The translations under genes were made by a program, and so were the position numbers. Shown here piece after piece: positions 1-10,929 of a stretch of DNA of 64,000 bases; position 1 is the first letter of the stretch, and every line of letters begins with the position of its first letter. Source of the DNA: Eurosta solidaginis (Eukaryota > Arthropoda > Insecta > Diptera > Tephritidae). The DNA lies in assembly GCF_040869045.1 (NCBI RefSeq), contig NC_090319.1, forward strand, positions 358,439,739 to 358,503,738. The letters are read 5' to 3'. The notes beneath the pieces are model-generated. The model was not told the DNA's origin. It ran no database searches and saw only the letters and a list, made by a program, of their open reading frames with translations.

Positions 1-294
1 TTTCCAGACAGCATTATAAATACAGAAGAATGAAAAAAAATTTATGTTTTGAACGCGCATACATACATACAATAATAACATTTGAGAGATGAGTATGCTT
101 GGACAAGTCATGTCAATGCATTTTATCTAAAATACAAAAGACTTAAGACACAAACTTGCTGAGCTTCTTTTGCAAGTATGGCAAGTAATTCTTTCGATTG
201 TACTGTCAAAACAATAATTGGACAATGCGAATTAATAAGAAAACTCATTTCAACTTGCAAATATCACGCAAGCTTAGAAATCTCGTAAAAAACA
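1..294. other. AT-rich sequence with no recognised gene
   Basis: No long open frame, splice pattern or repeat that I recognise. The left edge of the window cuts into unassigned fly intergenic DNA. Confidence 0.4.
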
Positions 295-295
295 A

Positions 296-464
296 TTTAT
301 CATAGAACTTATCTTTTTTTTGATTTTCCGGCAGGGTGGATAAATGATGTATATTGGACCGATTTTCCGTCATCCTTTTTCACATTTGGTTTCGAGACAA
401 ACCGGTTTCGGCGCTGTGCCATCATCAGTATCGATTTTCGTTCCAATATACATTTATCATAGAA
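296..464 (-). repeat. Short retroposon-like repeat with flanking 12-bp duplication
   Basis: A roughly 145-bp insert is bracketed by the direct repeat TTTATCATAGAA (296-307 and 453-464), which looks like a target-site duplication. On the - strand the insert ends in an A-rich run (TCAAAAAAAAG), as a retroposed RNA would. The two ends also carry inverted copies of a motif around ATGTATATTGGA. Related pieces occur near 7905-8000, 15330-15400, 22555-22625 and 26660-26770. All but the third share a GAAACCGG or GGCACAACG-type core; the 15330-15400 piece resembles only the terminal ATGTATATTGGA-type end. It could be a small SINE or a foldback MITE; the A-rich end and flanking repeat favour retroposition. 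Confidence 0.45.
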
Positions 465-465
465 G

Positions 466-930
466 TTTGCTAAGTTTGCAATTATTTCTTCTGTTTTGAA
501 GCATAAATATTTTCAAGGTCAGTCAAGCAAAAGTTCAATGCAGCGTACATATAATGGCATACAAGAAGTGGTCCCCATTAGAACAAAGCATGCCTCGGTG
601 ACGTCTCCCTAATGTTTTTGTGAATTGCAAAATTCTGAATTTTGGCGGAGTGAAAAATTGGATATTATTAATTACATTGTAAATAGTGTACGCAGCTGCG
701 AATAGTTTGACAAAAATCAGCCTTTAACTTCACTGCTGAGTGGAATAGAATCTCTCTTCGCTGCTTTTTCGAATACGCACGATCCGACGAATCTTTTTAA
801 AAACGTCTTATCTCAGCATTCGTTCCAAAAACGAGGTATCTCGGCATAAATTCTTATACTTACTTTGAGGCGAGATTGGGCGTTTTTCAGCCGAGCTCAG
901 AGATGAGGTTTTTTATACCTTTATATTAAG
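466..930. other. Unassigned AT-rich spacer
   Basis: No coding potential or clear repeat seen between the short retroposon and the satellite array. Confidence 0.35.
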
Positions 931-934
931 TCGC

Positions 935-2330
935 TTTCATGGTTGTCCCCTCATTTCCATACGAATATTTGACCCACGGAAAAGTCTTTTTCGGTAACTT
1001 CCCATTGACCTAGACACTTGATACTTAGAGCATAGTTGAGATCTGGGAGACATTACAATGCAAGTGTAAAAAAATCCACTAGGTGGCGAGATATACAGAA
1101 AATTAATTTTAAAATGGCGCATGGATCGAGATATTAAGAAAATTAGTTTTGATTTGGGAATCTTCAAATCCATTTTTAACTAACCTCCCGGTTAACTAGA
1201 AACTTGTAACTTAGCACATAATTTGCGAGTCAATAACACTACAATTAGTGGAAAACAAAATGCCGCCAGGTGGCAGACGAATCGAGATAAACGAAAATAC
1301 CTGAAAAAACGCAGGGAATCTTGCGATCGATTTTTAAGTAACTTCCCGGTGAGCTAGAGACCTGAAACTTGGGCCGTGAGTCAGAACCGGTGACAACGCA
1401 ATATTTTATTAAAAAAATTTCGCTAAGTGGCGCATGGATTGAGATATTAAGAAAATTAATTTTGATTTGGGAATATTTCAATCGATTTTTAACTAACTTC
1501 CCGGAGACCTAGAGACTTGAAACTTGGCGCATAGTTTGAGGCTTGGTGACAATACTATTTACAGAACACAAAGTTCCGCTAGGTGGCGTGCTAATTTATA
1601 TAACTACAAATACCTGAAAAACGAGGGGAATTTTGCGATCGATTTTTGAGTAAACTTCCGGTGAGCTAGAGACTTGGAACTTGGGCCGTGGGTCAGAACC
1701 CGGTGACAATGCAATATTTGGTCAATCAAAAAATTCGCTAGGTGGCGCACGCAGATCGAGATGATAAGAAAAAAATTTTAATTTGGGAATCTTTCAATCC
1801 ATATTTAACTAACTTCCCGGTTACCTAGAGACTTGAAACTTGGCACTTAGTTAGAGGCCTGGTGAGAATACAACTTATAGGAAACAAAGTTCTGCTAGGT
1901 GACGCGCTAGTCAAGATAATTGCAAATCCTTTAAAAATGGGGGGAAACTTGCGATAGTTTTTAAGTAACTTCCCGGTGAGCTAGAGACCTGAAACTTGGG
2001 CCGGGAGTCAGAACCCGGTGGTAATGCAATATTCAAAAAGAATTCGCTAGGTGGCGCATGGATCGAGATATTAAGAGAATTAGTTTTGATTTGGGAATCT
2101 TTCAATCCATTTTTAATTAACTTCCCGGTTACCTAGAGACTTGAAACTTGACACATAGTTAGAGCCCTAGTGACAATACAACTTATGGAAAACAAATTTC
2201 CGCTAGGTGGTGCGCTAGTCAAGATAACTGCAAATCCTTGAAAAAGGAGGGGAATCTAGCAATCGATTTTTAAGTAACTTCCCGGTGAGCTAGAGACTTG
2301 AAACTTGGGCCGTGAGTCAGAACCCAAAAT
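935..2330. repeat. Satellite-like tandem array with alternating monomers
   Basis: The motif CTTCCCGG or a close variant recurs near 998, 1184, 1342, 1496, 1655, 1812, 1968, 2120 and 2278. After the more diverged first step, the spacing is 152-159 bp. Two monomer types alternate. One continues GTGAGCTAGAGACC and is preceded by TTGCGATCGATTTTTAAG. The other continues TTACCTAGAGACTTG and is preceded by AATCTTTCAATCC. The real unit is therefore a dimer of about 312 bp, repeated roughly four times. Short open frames inside are by-products of the repeat. Confidence 0.75.
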
Positions 2331-2364
2331 TCAAAATGCCTTTTTGTAGGCAGCACTAAAAAAC

Positions 2365-2780
2365 TGAAAATAAAAAGATGATACAAAAATTGTAAGGACT
2401 ACCTTTATATAAATGGACCAAAAAATAGAAGGCAATTTTTCCTTTAATACAGACATAGTCTTGTTGAATTTTGACTAAAAAACTTTAGCAATAGCTCTTG
2501 TAAAAGAATTTTGGGATTTAAAATTATAAAGGTAGAGCGCGTGCTTAAATTTTAAATAATCAATTAGTTAATCCCAAGTACATGGTTTGCCTCAAGTTGA
2601 AAGATTGCGCTCCACCTTTATAGATTTAAATCCCAAAAAGTGTTTTACAAGAGCTATTGTTAAAGGTTTTTAGTCAAAATTCAACAATATTATGTCTGTA
2701 TTAAAGGAAAAATTGCCTTCTATTTTTGGTCCATTTATATAAAGGTAGTCCTTAAAATTTTTTTATCATCTTTTTTTAAA
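2365..2780. mobile_element. Foldback (hairpin) MITE-like element
   Basis: Two arms of about 180 bp (about 2369-2548 and 2602-2777) are near-perfect reverse complements. For example AAGGACTACCTTTATATAAA on the left pairs with TTTATATAAAGGTAGTCCTT on the right. The loop is about 55 bp. There is no coding capacity, so a non-autonomous DNA transposon of the foldback type is likely. The superfamily cannot be assigned because no clean target duplication is visible. Confidence 0.65.
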
Positions 2781-2789
2781 AAAGTTTCT

Positions 2790-3479
2790 AAGTAAGAGAG
2801 TTTTCGAACTGCTAGCCAAAATTATCAATAACTCTAATATTTTGTAATTTTCACTATATCTGTTCTTACTGTATCATCAGTACGCTGCAGCTGTATTTGC
2901 AGCAGCGAACACCAAAATATCAGTGGCAATTATTGTCAAATTTCATCGATTAAATTCTTCTTCTTTTTATTTTCGATAAATTAAGAAAAAAATTTTAACT
3001 AAGACTATGCAAAAAAATTTAGAAACTATTTCGAAAAAATTTGAATGTTCGAAAAAGTTATTCGAAAATTTCGAACTTATTATTTTGAGCTTTCTGAATT
3101 TTTTGAGTACGTAGTTTTGTAGCGCAATTAATTTTAGTCTAACAAAGTATAGGTTATGTCTCTCAAAATTCCCATTGATTTTTGACAAGTTTTTTCCAAA
3201 AGGGTGTTTTAGATGAAACTATGCTACCGTCGTTAATACGAATTTGGATAGACCTATAATTTGTACTTTTAAATTGTAATTTTCATTGATTTTAGTTGTT
3301 TTCGGTAAAAAACCTTACACCCGAAAAAATTAAGTATGCTCAAAATAAAAAGTTTGAATGTTTCGTAAAACTTCTCCGATAACGATTTTACGATTGGTTG
3401 ATAATATCAGTTACAAATTTCATAGTGTCTTAATGAATGGCGAAACTTCAGATTTGGGAATTTGTTAAAGTTAATAACA
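2790..3479. other. AT-rich spacer without recognised features
   Basis: Highly A/T-biased sequence with only a short low-complexity open frame on the - strand. Nothing recognisable. Confidence 0.35.
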
Positions 3480-5280
3480 ACAAGTAAGGAAGGTTAAGTT
3501 CGGGTGTTACCGAACATTACATACTTAGTTGAGAGCTATGGTGACAACATAAGGGAAAATAGCCATGTAGGAAAATGAACCCAGGGTAACCCTGGAATGT
3601 GTTTGTATGGCATGTGTATCAAATGAAAGGTATTAAAGAGTATTTTATGAGGGAGTGGGCCATAGTTCCAGAGGTGGACGCCATTTAGGGATATCGCCAT
3701 AAAGGTGGATGAGGGTTGACTCTAGAATTTGTTTGTACGATATGGGTATCAAATGAAAGGGGTTAATGAGCATTTTAAAAGGGAGTGGGCCTTAGTTCTA
3801 TAGGTGGCGCCTTTTCGAGATACCGCCATAAAGGTGGACCAGGGGTGACTCTAGAATGCGTTTGTACAATATGGGTATCAACCAAAGGTGTTAATGAGTA
3901 TTTCAAAAGGGCGTGGGTCTTAGTTCTATAGGTGGACGCCTTTTCGAGATATCGCCATAAAAATGGACCAGAGGTGACTCTAGAATGTGTTTGTACGATA
4001 TGGGTCTCCAATTAAAGTATTAATGAGGCTTTTAAAAGGGAGTGGTGGTTGTGTATGTGAAGGCGTTTTCCAGATATCGACCAATATGTGGACCAGGGTG
4101 ACCAAGAACATCATCTGTCGGATACCGCTAATTTATTTATATATGCAATACCACGAACACTATTCCTGCCAAGATTTCAAGGGTTTTTTATTTCGCCCTG
4201 CAGAATTTTTCATTTTATTCCACTTAATATGGTAGGTGGGTGTGACCATTTTAAAAAGTTTTTTTCTAAAGTTATATTTTGCGTCAACAAACCAATCCAA
4301 TTGCCATGTTTCATCCCTTTTTTCGTATTTGGTGTAGAATTATGGCATATTTTTCATTTTGCGTAATTTTCGATATATAAACAGTGGGCGTGGTCATAGT
4401 CGGATTTCGGCCATTTTTTATACCAATACAAAGTGAGTTCAGATAAGTACGTGAACTGAGTTTAGTAAAGATATATCGATTTTTCCTCAAGTTATCGTGT
4501 TAACGGCCGAGCGGAAGGACAGACGGTCGACTGTGTATAAAAAATGGGCGTGGCTTCAACCGAAATAAGTTATCGTCCCCATTTTGAAATTTTCTTTTAT
4601 TTTTGCATTTTGTTGCACGATATCATTACTGGAGTTGAATTTTGACATAATTTACTTATATACTGTAAAGATATTCAATTTTTTGTTAAAATTTGACTTT
4701 AAAAAAATTTTTTTTTTAAAGTGGGCGTGGTCGTTCTCCGATTTTGCAAATTTTTATTAAGCATACATTTAGTAATAGGCGCAACGTTTCTGCCAAATTT
4801 CATCATGATATCTTCAACGACTGCCAAATTACAGCTTGCAAAAGTTTTAAATTACCTTCTTTTAAAAGTGGGCGGTGCCACGCCCATTGTCCAAAATTTT
4901 ACTAATTTTCTATTCTGCGTTATAAGTTCAACTCACCTACCAAGTTTCATCGCTTTATCCGTCTTTGGTAATGAATTATCGCACTTTTTCGGTTTTTCGA
5001 AATTTTCGATATCGAAAAAGTAGGCGTGGTTATAGTCCGATATTGTTCATTTTAAATAGCGATCTGAGATAAGTGCGCAGGAACCTACATACCAAATTTC
5101 ATCAAGTTACCTCAAAATTTACTCAAGTTATCGTGTTAAAGGACGAACGGACGGACGGACATGGCTCAATCAAATTTTTTTTTCGATCCTGATGATTTTG
5201 ATATATGGAAGTCTATATCTATCTCGATTCTTTTATACCTGTACAACCAACCGTTATCCAATCAAACTGAGTATAAAAAT
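3480..5280 (+). mobile_element. Helentron/DINE-1-like non-autonomous element, copy A
   Basis: It starts CAAGTAAGGAAGGTTAAGTT, followed by TTCGGGTGTTACCGAA, a small stem-loop, and then TACTTAGTTGAGAGC. It ends in ACTGAGTATAAAAA, the inverted counterpart of that last motif. Inside are about three 130-bp tandem units (3640-4050), several GTGGGCGTGG boxes, a hairpin-like GGGCGGTGCCACGCCC, and an (ACGG)n microsatellite before ACATGGCTCAATC near the 3' end. The subterminal inverted repeat, microsatellite, ACATGGCT and AATATACTCTG-type tail match my recollection of fly DINE-1/Helentron elements. The family name is inference; that it is repeated in this window is seen directly. No Rep/helicase coding is present. 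Confidence 0.7.
3640..4050. repeat. 130-bp tandem repeats inside Helentron copy A
   Basis: GGTGGACGCC-type boxes recur near 3672, 3801 and 3930, each followed by a CGAGATA(T/C)CGCCATAAA-like stretch and TATGGGTATCAA. The same unit is more amplified in copies B and C. Confidence 0.75.
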
Positions 5281-6290
5281 ATAAAAGAAAAACTATTATA
5301 TTTTATAACGCAATTTATCGAACTTTTGTTAAAACCACCATAAGCCATTTATTTATTTAAAAAAAAATACAAGAAATCAAAGCAAAGAAAGTTAAACGCA
5401 AAGCCATTGCACGCTACGTTGCTGCGTCGTTAAGTGACATTTTGTCGGATTTAAAATATTTTTGACTTGGCGTTCGACAACAAGTGTTTATGTTTGTGTG
5501 TATATGTATGAATATGAAAAAACGGGGATATTTGTTTGCTCATAGAAATTTGTTTACATATATTTTATTTAATCTTTTATCTATTACTGCATTCGTTGGC
5601 AATGTCATGGCTATCATAAAAATTGTTAAAAGTGAGAGTAAATACATCTCTCCCTCAAGACGGTTGGTTAAGTCAGTCGCAGTCAACGTTGAAGTCTATG
5701 TCGCAAAGCCCGCTCACGTTTCACATAATTTGATACAAATACAAAATTTTCTACGCCGGCATACAAATGAGGAAGTAAAATTTGCAAGAGCTTTCTTGTT
5801 TGGATTTTTTGTATATATGTATTAGTATAAATAAAGGTATTTATTTATTTATTTTTGAAGGCATGTGGTGGAAGTGAAGGTGGTTTCTAATTAGAGTGGT
5901 TATTTTATTAAGAGTTGAAGGTGATTTCTATAGAGTAGAAGTAGGTTTGGACCTGCAGGGAATATTGGAAAAATATTGCGAAAAATTTTCCTACGCAAAG
6001 AGGTATCCAAATAACAATAACTTGCCCAAAATTCAACTTAACATATTTCAAGTAAGGCATATTTACGGTCAAGCTGATAATATGCAAAGTTCGTGGATGC
6101 CGACATCCTTATAAAGTACTGTCACTCACGATTAAAACATTGAAGGGAAATCCCATTTACAATATTTGGTAATTATATATGACAGCACGACACTCTTAAT
6201 ATACGACCATAAATATCGGGTGGCGGGATAAAAGGACGATTTTTGTATTCAGGATCGCGAATCCGAAAACGAAAGTCAAAACTTTTAATT
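5281..6290. other. Spacer with short open frames only
   Basis: Two short + strand open frames (5484-5825 and 5896-6114) have no family signature I recognise and no splice context. I do not call them genes. Confidence 0.3.
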
Positions 6291-6299
6291 TACTTTGGT

Positions 6300-6870
6300 A
6301 GTGCTTGACCTCGCTTGCGATTGCATCGAACTATTTTATAATTAAGATTATCTGGGTCCCGGTCCATAGTGATATACCGGGTAACTGTCAAGCGGATCTC
6401 TTAGCCCGCAGCGGTGCAACTGAACCGGATGACGGCTGTAGGGATTTCGGGATTCCGCTGGCCACCTGTGGTTTGCTCCTCGATAGCTGGGGCTCGAATC
6501 AGCTCAGCAAACGTTGGGCGGGTAGCATATTCTTTCTGGGCGGAAGTAGATGGCAGGAGGTCTGTCGAAATAATTGTTTTCCCAAAGGCTCACCTATCAA
6601 TGGTCATGGGGGTTTTGACAGGGCACTGTCCCATGGGTATCCATGCGGTACGTCTCAATTTACTGGAAACTCCATCCTGTTGTAGCTGTATGGAGGATGA
6701 TGAGGTGGAATCACGAAATCACTTTATGCTTGATTGCCCAGCTTTTTCCAGAACTAGGCGAAAGTACTTCGGTCGCGACTCGCTTGGATCTCCCGGGGAT
6801 TTATTCAAGGTTGAGATCGGTATCATTCGGAACTTTATCGTTGCTACCCAACGATTCTCTAAGTAGCTAG
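6300..6870 (+). pseudogene. LINE pol remnant: RNase H end and C-terminal domain
   Basis: Two overlapping frames read as the 3' part of a non-LTR retrotransposon ORF2. The first resembles the end of an RNase H domain (IPGNCQADLLARSG, the usual GN.xAD.LAR motif). The second carries VLTGHCPMGIHAVRL and a downstream Cys/His-rich stretch ending in CPAFSRTRRKYFG, typical of the C-terminal region of I/LOA/R1-group LINEs. At least one frameshift separates the two parts, so it is dead. A second copy of the same C-terminal domain lies at 11849-12196. Confidence 0.7.
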
Positions 6871-7089
6871 ATCTAAGTAGTCACCGTTATATTTGTTGTA
6901 TGTGGTATCATCTACCTTACTTTAAAAGCGTTGGTAATAGTGATCACAGAGAAGAAGCCCCATCTACTATAATAATCATGTTTATGATTAAAAAATGGTT
7001 TCGAGGAAAATACTCTTAGAATACAAGCGTGAACCTAAAACTTTTGATCGCGACATTCTATACATTTTTTAATTTCTATATATTAGTAT

Positions 7090-7840
7090 TAGGGTGATCG
7101 ATTATTCGACTTTTTTCAAAAACCGGTTTTCCGATTATTCGAAAGATGTTAATTTGAAAAAAAAAACCGGTTTTAATTTCTTAAACCCGGCGAAAACTAG
7201 ATAAGCCGTTAAAAGGCTAACATACCAATAGGTAAATATTTTATTAAAAACAAAACAAATTCAATGTCTTATGTATATCATTTCAATGATATTCATTTAT
7301 GGTAACAAAAAGTCCTCATATGGAAGACTTTCCTTATTGCGTAATCTTTTGAAAATAAAATATAGTTTAAATGTTTCGGGCTTAATCTATTATTTTCTTC
7401 AGTCTTTATTAGACTTGAAACAGAAAACGCTCTTTCACTCAATGTGCTAGAAGGACTTATTGCCAGTAATACAATTTTTCAAGATTTTCTGTACGTTTCT
7501 GACATTTGGCAAACTATACAAACTCGTCTAAAATACCATTTTCGCACTTTTTCGCTAAATGATTTGGGTATTGAATATCGCGAATGGTCTTATCCAACTC
7601 ACTCTTTAAATCATTTTCTGAATCCTGAATCTGTCAGTGATTCAGACCTCGATAAAAAATTAACACGTTGCCGTAATTCGCTAAACTTTCCAAGCCCTTT
7701 ATAGTCTTTCTGAAAAACCGGTTAACCGAAGAAAAAACCGGGTTATTCGATATTCGAGATTTTACTATAAAAAAACCGGCCAAAAAATGAAGAAAAAATC
7801 GGCTTAAAACCGGTTCGAATAAACCGAATCTATCACCCTA
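7090..7840 (-). mobile_element. Non-autonomous hAT transposon with transposase remnant
   Basis: The ends are TAGGGTGATCGATT and, inverted, TAGGGTGATAGATT. Perfect 8-bp target duplications, ATTAGTAT, flank it at 7082-7089 and 7841-7848, which is diagnostic for hAT elements. On the - strand around 7320-7440 the sequence reads LSERAFSVSSLIKTEENNRL, the C-terminal hAT dimerisation motif, followed by LSPK. Only this piece of the transposase remains in about 750 bp, so the copy was internally deleted and needs a helper. Several AAACCGG-rich patches sit near both ends and may be transposase-binding repeats. Confidence 0.85.
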
Positions 7841-7904
7841 ATTAGTATGCATTGGTATTGATTAGTATAATGGAATATTTTTTCGTCATCACCTGCCTAA
7901 TTGG

Positions 7905-8000
7905 GTTTGAAGAGATACCGGTTTCAGCGTTGTGCCATCTTCAGTGTTTTTGAGATCGGAAAATTACACTGAAGATGGCACAACGCAGCACAACCAAATG
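7905..8000. repeat. Small inverted repeat related to the short retroposon family
   Basis: GTTGTGCCATCTTCAGTG is followed after about 25 bp by its inverse, CACTGAAGATGGCACAACG. The core matches the repeat at 296-464. Confidence 0.5.
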
Positions 8001-8639
8001 AATCATTGGTATTGAGTTCGAACTAGTACTGCCGCCGAATGAACCAGCTCTACGCAGGGTTTGAGCATGTCGAATTTTAAAGAGTTTAACTAGCATGTCC
8101 GGCAGACGTTGTCTTGAGTTGCCTACAATTCAAAAACGAAATCACACCTCCACCCCCAATCCCCCTTGTTCTCCTACTCACCCACAAACCTCCTTTCCCA
8201 GGGACTGTTGAAAGTTTTAGGCGCCAATTAGACACACACGCACATTCATTACATTGAGATTTGAGAATTGCAAGTCCTTGAATAAGAAGAAAAATACCGA
8301 CTAATAAGTATACAGAAATGTTCAGGATGACGAGCAGTGTTGATTTAATCATGTCCGTCTGTTTTCCCCTAAAATGTTGAGATATCGTGATGAAACTTTT
8401 TCAGTGGGTATATTTTGGTGTCCAATGAGATATTTAAATGAACCGACCGGATCCGACCTCTTTAGCATATACCTCATATACAACCGCTTTTTCAGATAAG
8501 GCGAATTTCGCCATTTCCTCCTCTATTTAACAGTTAGAGGCTTTAAATTTTCTCCAGATGCTTTCGTATATGTCAAGCATTGCTGTCCGAAAAAATTGTT
8601 AAGATCGGTTTTATATATAATATACATTCCGTCGTGAAT

Positions 8640-8870
8640 TGGTGGATCAGAACCGCGGGCAAATCAACAAAAAAAATTTGAAAAAAGTTTTTCTAAGAGG
8701 GGTCCTGTCGACAGTGATTTGGCAAACACTCCGAGTGTATTTCTGCCTTGCAGATGCCGTTCGGAGTATGCTTAAAACATGTAGGCCCTGTTCCGAAAAT
8801 TTGTACGAAAAATAGAAACGATCACGACGTAAATTGGAAGAGAAGCTCGGCATTAAATTTAGAAACAAGT
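8640..8870 (+). mobile_element. 5'-truncated tRNA-type SINE, diverged
   Basis: Sequence from GCGGGCAAATCAACA to GAGAAGCTCGGCATTA aligns by eye to the body of the SINE at 33244-33613. It lacks the tRNA-like head and the poly(T) tail and carries a deletion of the GAAAAGCTCTCAGTG segment. Confidence 0.65.
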
Positions 8871-8874
8871 GTCA

Positions 8875-9260
8875 AATTTCAACATGATATCTTCTAACGG
8901 CTTTTGATTTAAAGCCTGAAAAACTTTTAAATTTTCTTCTTCTAAATGGGACGCTTCCACGCCCATTTTCCATAAAAAAATACACCGATTCAATATTTTT
9001 TTCATTTACTAGCGCATTTCTTTTAATTTTTCGAAAGTTCGGAACTTTCAATATCAAAAAAGTGAGCGTAGTTGTTGTTCGATATCGCCCATTTTCAACA
9101 GCAATCAATCCTGGGTCCAGATAAGCTAGTATGGCAATTTCGTTTAGATATCCCAATTTTCGCCCAAGTTATCGTATTAACATCGATTATCGATGCTGAT
9201 AATTCTGATGTAATACCTTTTGTGTACGCGTAAATCCTGGGTATAAAAATTGTCCTTTCT
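8875..9260 (+). mobile_element. Degraded Helentron/DINE-1-like fragment
   Basis: It retains the blocks TCAACATGATATCTTCTAACGG, a GGGACGCTTCCACGCCCATT variant, AAGTGAGCGTAGTTG, and CTGGGTCCAGATAAGCT. All correspond in order to the 3' half of copies A-D. The ends are not preserved. Confidence 0.6.
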
Positions 9261-9269
9261 CTTCTTTGT

Positions 9270-10450
9270 ATACTTCCTCTCCCAGCGTCACTCCCACTCC
9301 CACTTTCGCACCCATTCCCAGGAGCTGTTGAAAACAATTAAGGTTTATAAAACATCCAAACACACAAGCAAACTCATTTTTATTTATAAGATAAGTATTG
9401 CAATTTTTTGGGCAGGAAGTGCGCTCGTGGGATTTATATCCATTGTTGTACAATATCATGTAAAATAAATATGGTACTCATAAGTATTTTATGGTTTTAA
9501 GACCATTCTAAGTTATACTACTACATACAACATATTATACGTACATTAAGGTGTTCCTTAAACATTAAAGGAAATACTTTTTTCAGTCTCACCCCTTCTA
9601 ATGACCATACGATAGTCAAAGATATAACACATTAGTTTTGGTCTCGATTCTAGATGGATAAAGCGTAAGGCGTACGGCTCAGGATCGAATAATAAAAAAA
9701 TATATAAATTTATAAATTCATAACCTAATTTTGGCCCCTATAGGAGAAGTTTGAGGTACGCTTTCAAAGAGTAGTCTTAATTTGACCCCTGAGCGACACA
9801 ACTCACCAATTTCCAATTGGCTATATTCTTTGCCATGGCATTACCGTTTCCTCATCCCCTGCCTGAAATAAATTTTGAGTACCCATTACTCTTAAAACTT
9901 TATTTGTAAACTTTCTGTAACCATGACTATAACCATAAGCATCGCTATCATTTTCAACATCATTACTAGATCATCTTCTTTACTCTTACTTTTCCTTCGT
10001 CGTTTCCATTTCTTTTTGTTAAGTACAACCCTAATGAACATACATATGTATTTACTATTGAAATGGTATGTGGAGTATGCCAATAAGTGAACTGGTGTAA
10101 AACATAATGATCCATGCAAAGACACATTTTCACATACCTACAAACAGTCACATTGAAGCTTGATTTTCAATGTATGTGTATAAGTCGCATGGTACTGCAC
10201 TTGTAGGATTTTCCGCTTATCCGTATACAAATCTGTCAAGGCCCACTAAGAGGGTTAGCCTTTCTCTAATTTTATTTCAGAAAATATTTTCAAATCATGC
10301 AGTCGATTCCGCGAGGCTCAGAAAGATCCTCCTAAATTCTGCTCCATGTGGGTACCCGACAGTTAAATGGAAACTGGGCGATGAGCGGTGGGGAATCCCT
10401 AGGGTTTCTAATGAAAACTTATTTTTCGGATGTCCCAGTTGCACAGGAAT
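9270..10450. other. Unassigned spacer
   Basis: No gene seen. A stretch at 9275-9410 (CCCAGGAGCTGTTGAAAAC, then an ACACAC-rich part) resembles 8130-8290 (CCCAGGGACTGTTGAAAG), suggesting an old duplication. Otherwise nothing is recognised. Confidence 0.3.
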
Positions 10451-10451
10451 C

Positions 10452-10840
10452 TGATCGTTGTTGTTGTTGTAGCGATAAGGACACTACCCGAAGGCCTTGG
10501 GGAGCGTTAGCGATGTTGATGGTCCTTTGCCCGATGCCGATCCGGTATGTTCCGGTAACAAGCACCATTAAGGCACCAGCCCGACCATCTCGCAAACGAT
10601 TTATTATGACCGCATGAAACCTTTAAGACCATAATGCCCTACCACCCCCTACATCCATAAGGAACTTGACGTCGCCAGGCCCTTGGCTGTTAAAGTAGCA
10701 GAATTCGCCACGGGTAGGTGAGGTTGACCATTGGGTTGGAGAAGCCTGGAATCAATTTGGTATTTTAGTCGCCTTTTACGACAAGGATACCAGCCGCGGG
10801 TATATTCTAAGCCTCCTAACCCGCGGGTATATTCAAGCCC
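10452..10840 (-). mobile_element. (AAC)n-tailed retroposon, near complete
   Basis: On the - strand it begins near ACCCGCGG, with a GAGGCGACTAAAATACC-like head, and ends in TACAACAACAACAACG. Internal landmarks are CCCAATGGTCAACCTCACC, GATGGTCGGGCTGGTGCC and GGTAGTGTCCTTATCGCTACA. At least eight related pieces occur in the window (18.97, 59.0, 62.1-63.7 kb). It has no coding capacity, so it is SINE-like or the mobilised 3' end of a LINE. Confidence 0.6.
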
Positions 10841-10929
10841 CTCGCTTCGCGTGCGACGTTTTCCAGCCTAAGAGTAATGCCATCTATCGCCCTTGACGAA
10901 AGCCAACTTCTCTGGGTCATTAACTCCCA

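Noticed and set aside
3775..4011. - strand frame of 78 codons with an internal repeat
   Set aside because: It is the 130-bp minisatellite read through.
4721..5023. + strand frame of 100 codons that recurs at 38222-38452 and 50311-50541
   Set aside because: Repeated similarity made me suspect a Helentron protein, but the frame lacks conserved domains, its start and end vary, and the similarity follows from the shared DNA.
5484..5825. Possible small secreted protein
   Set aside because: The hydrophobic N-terminus is suggestive, but there is no conserved pattern, promoter or splice context.
8872..9156. - strand frame of 94 codons
   Set aside because: Lies antisense in degraded Helentron-like sequence; equivalent frames appear in other copies only by chance.
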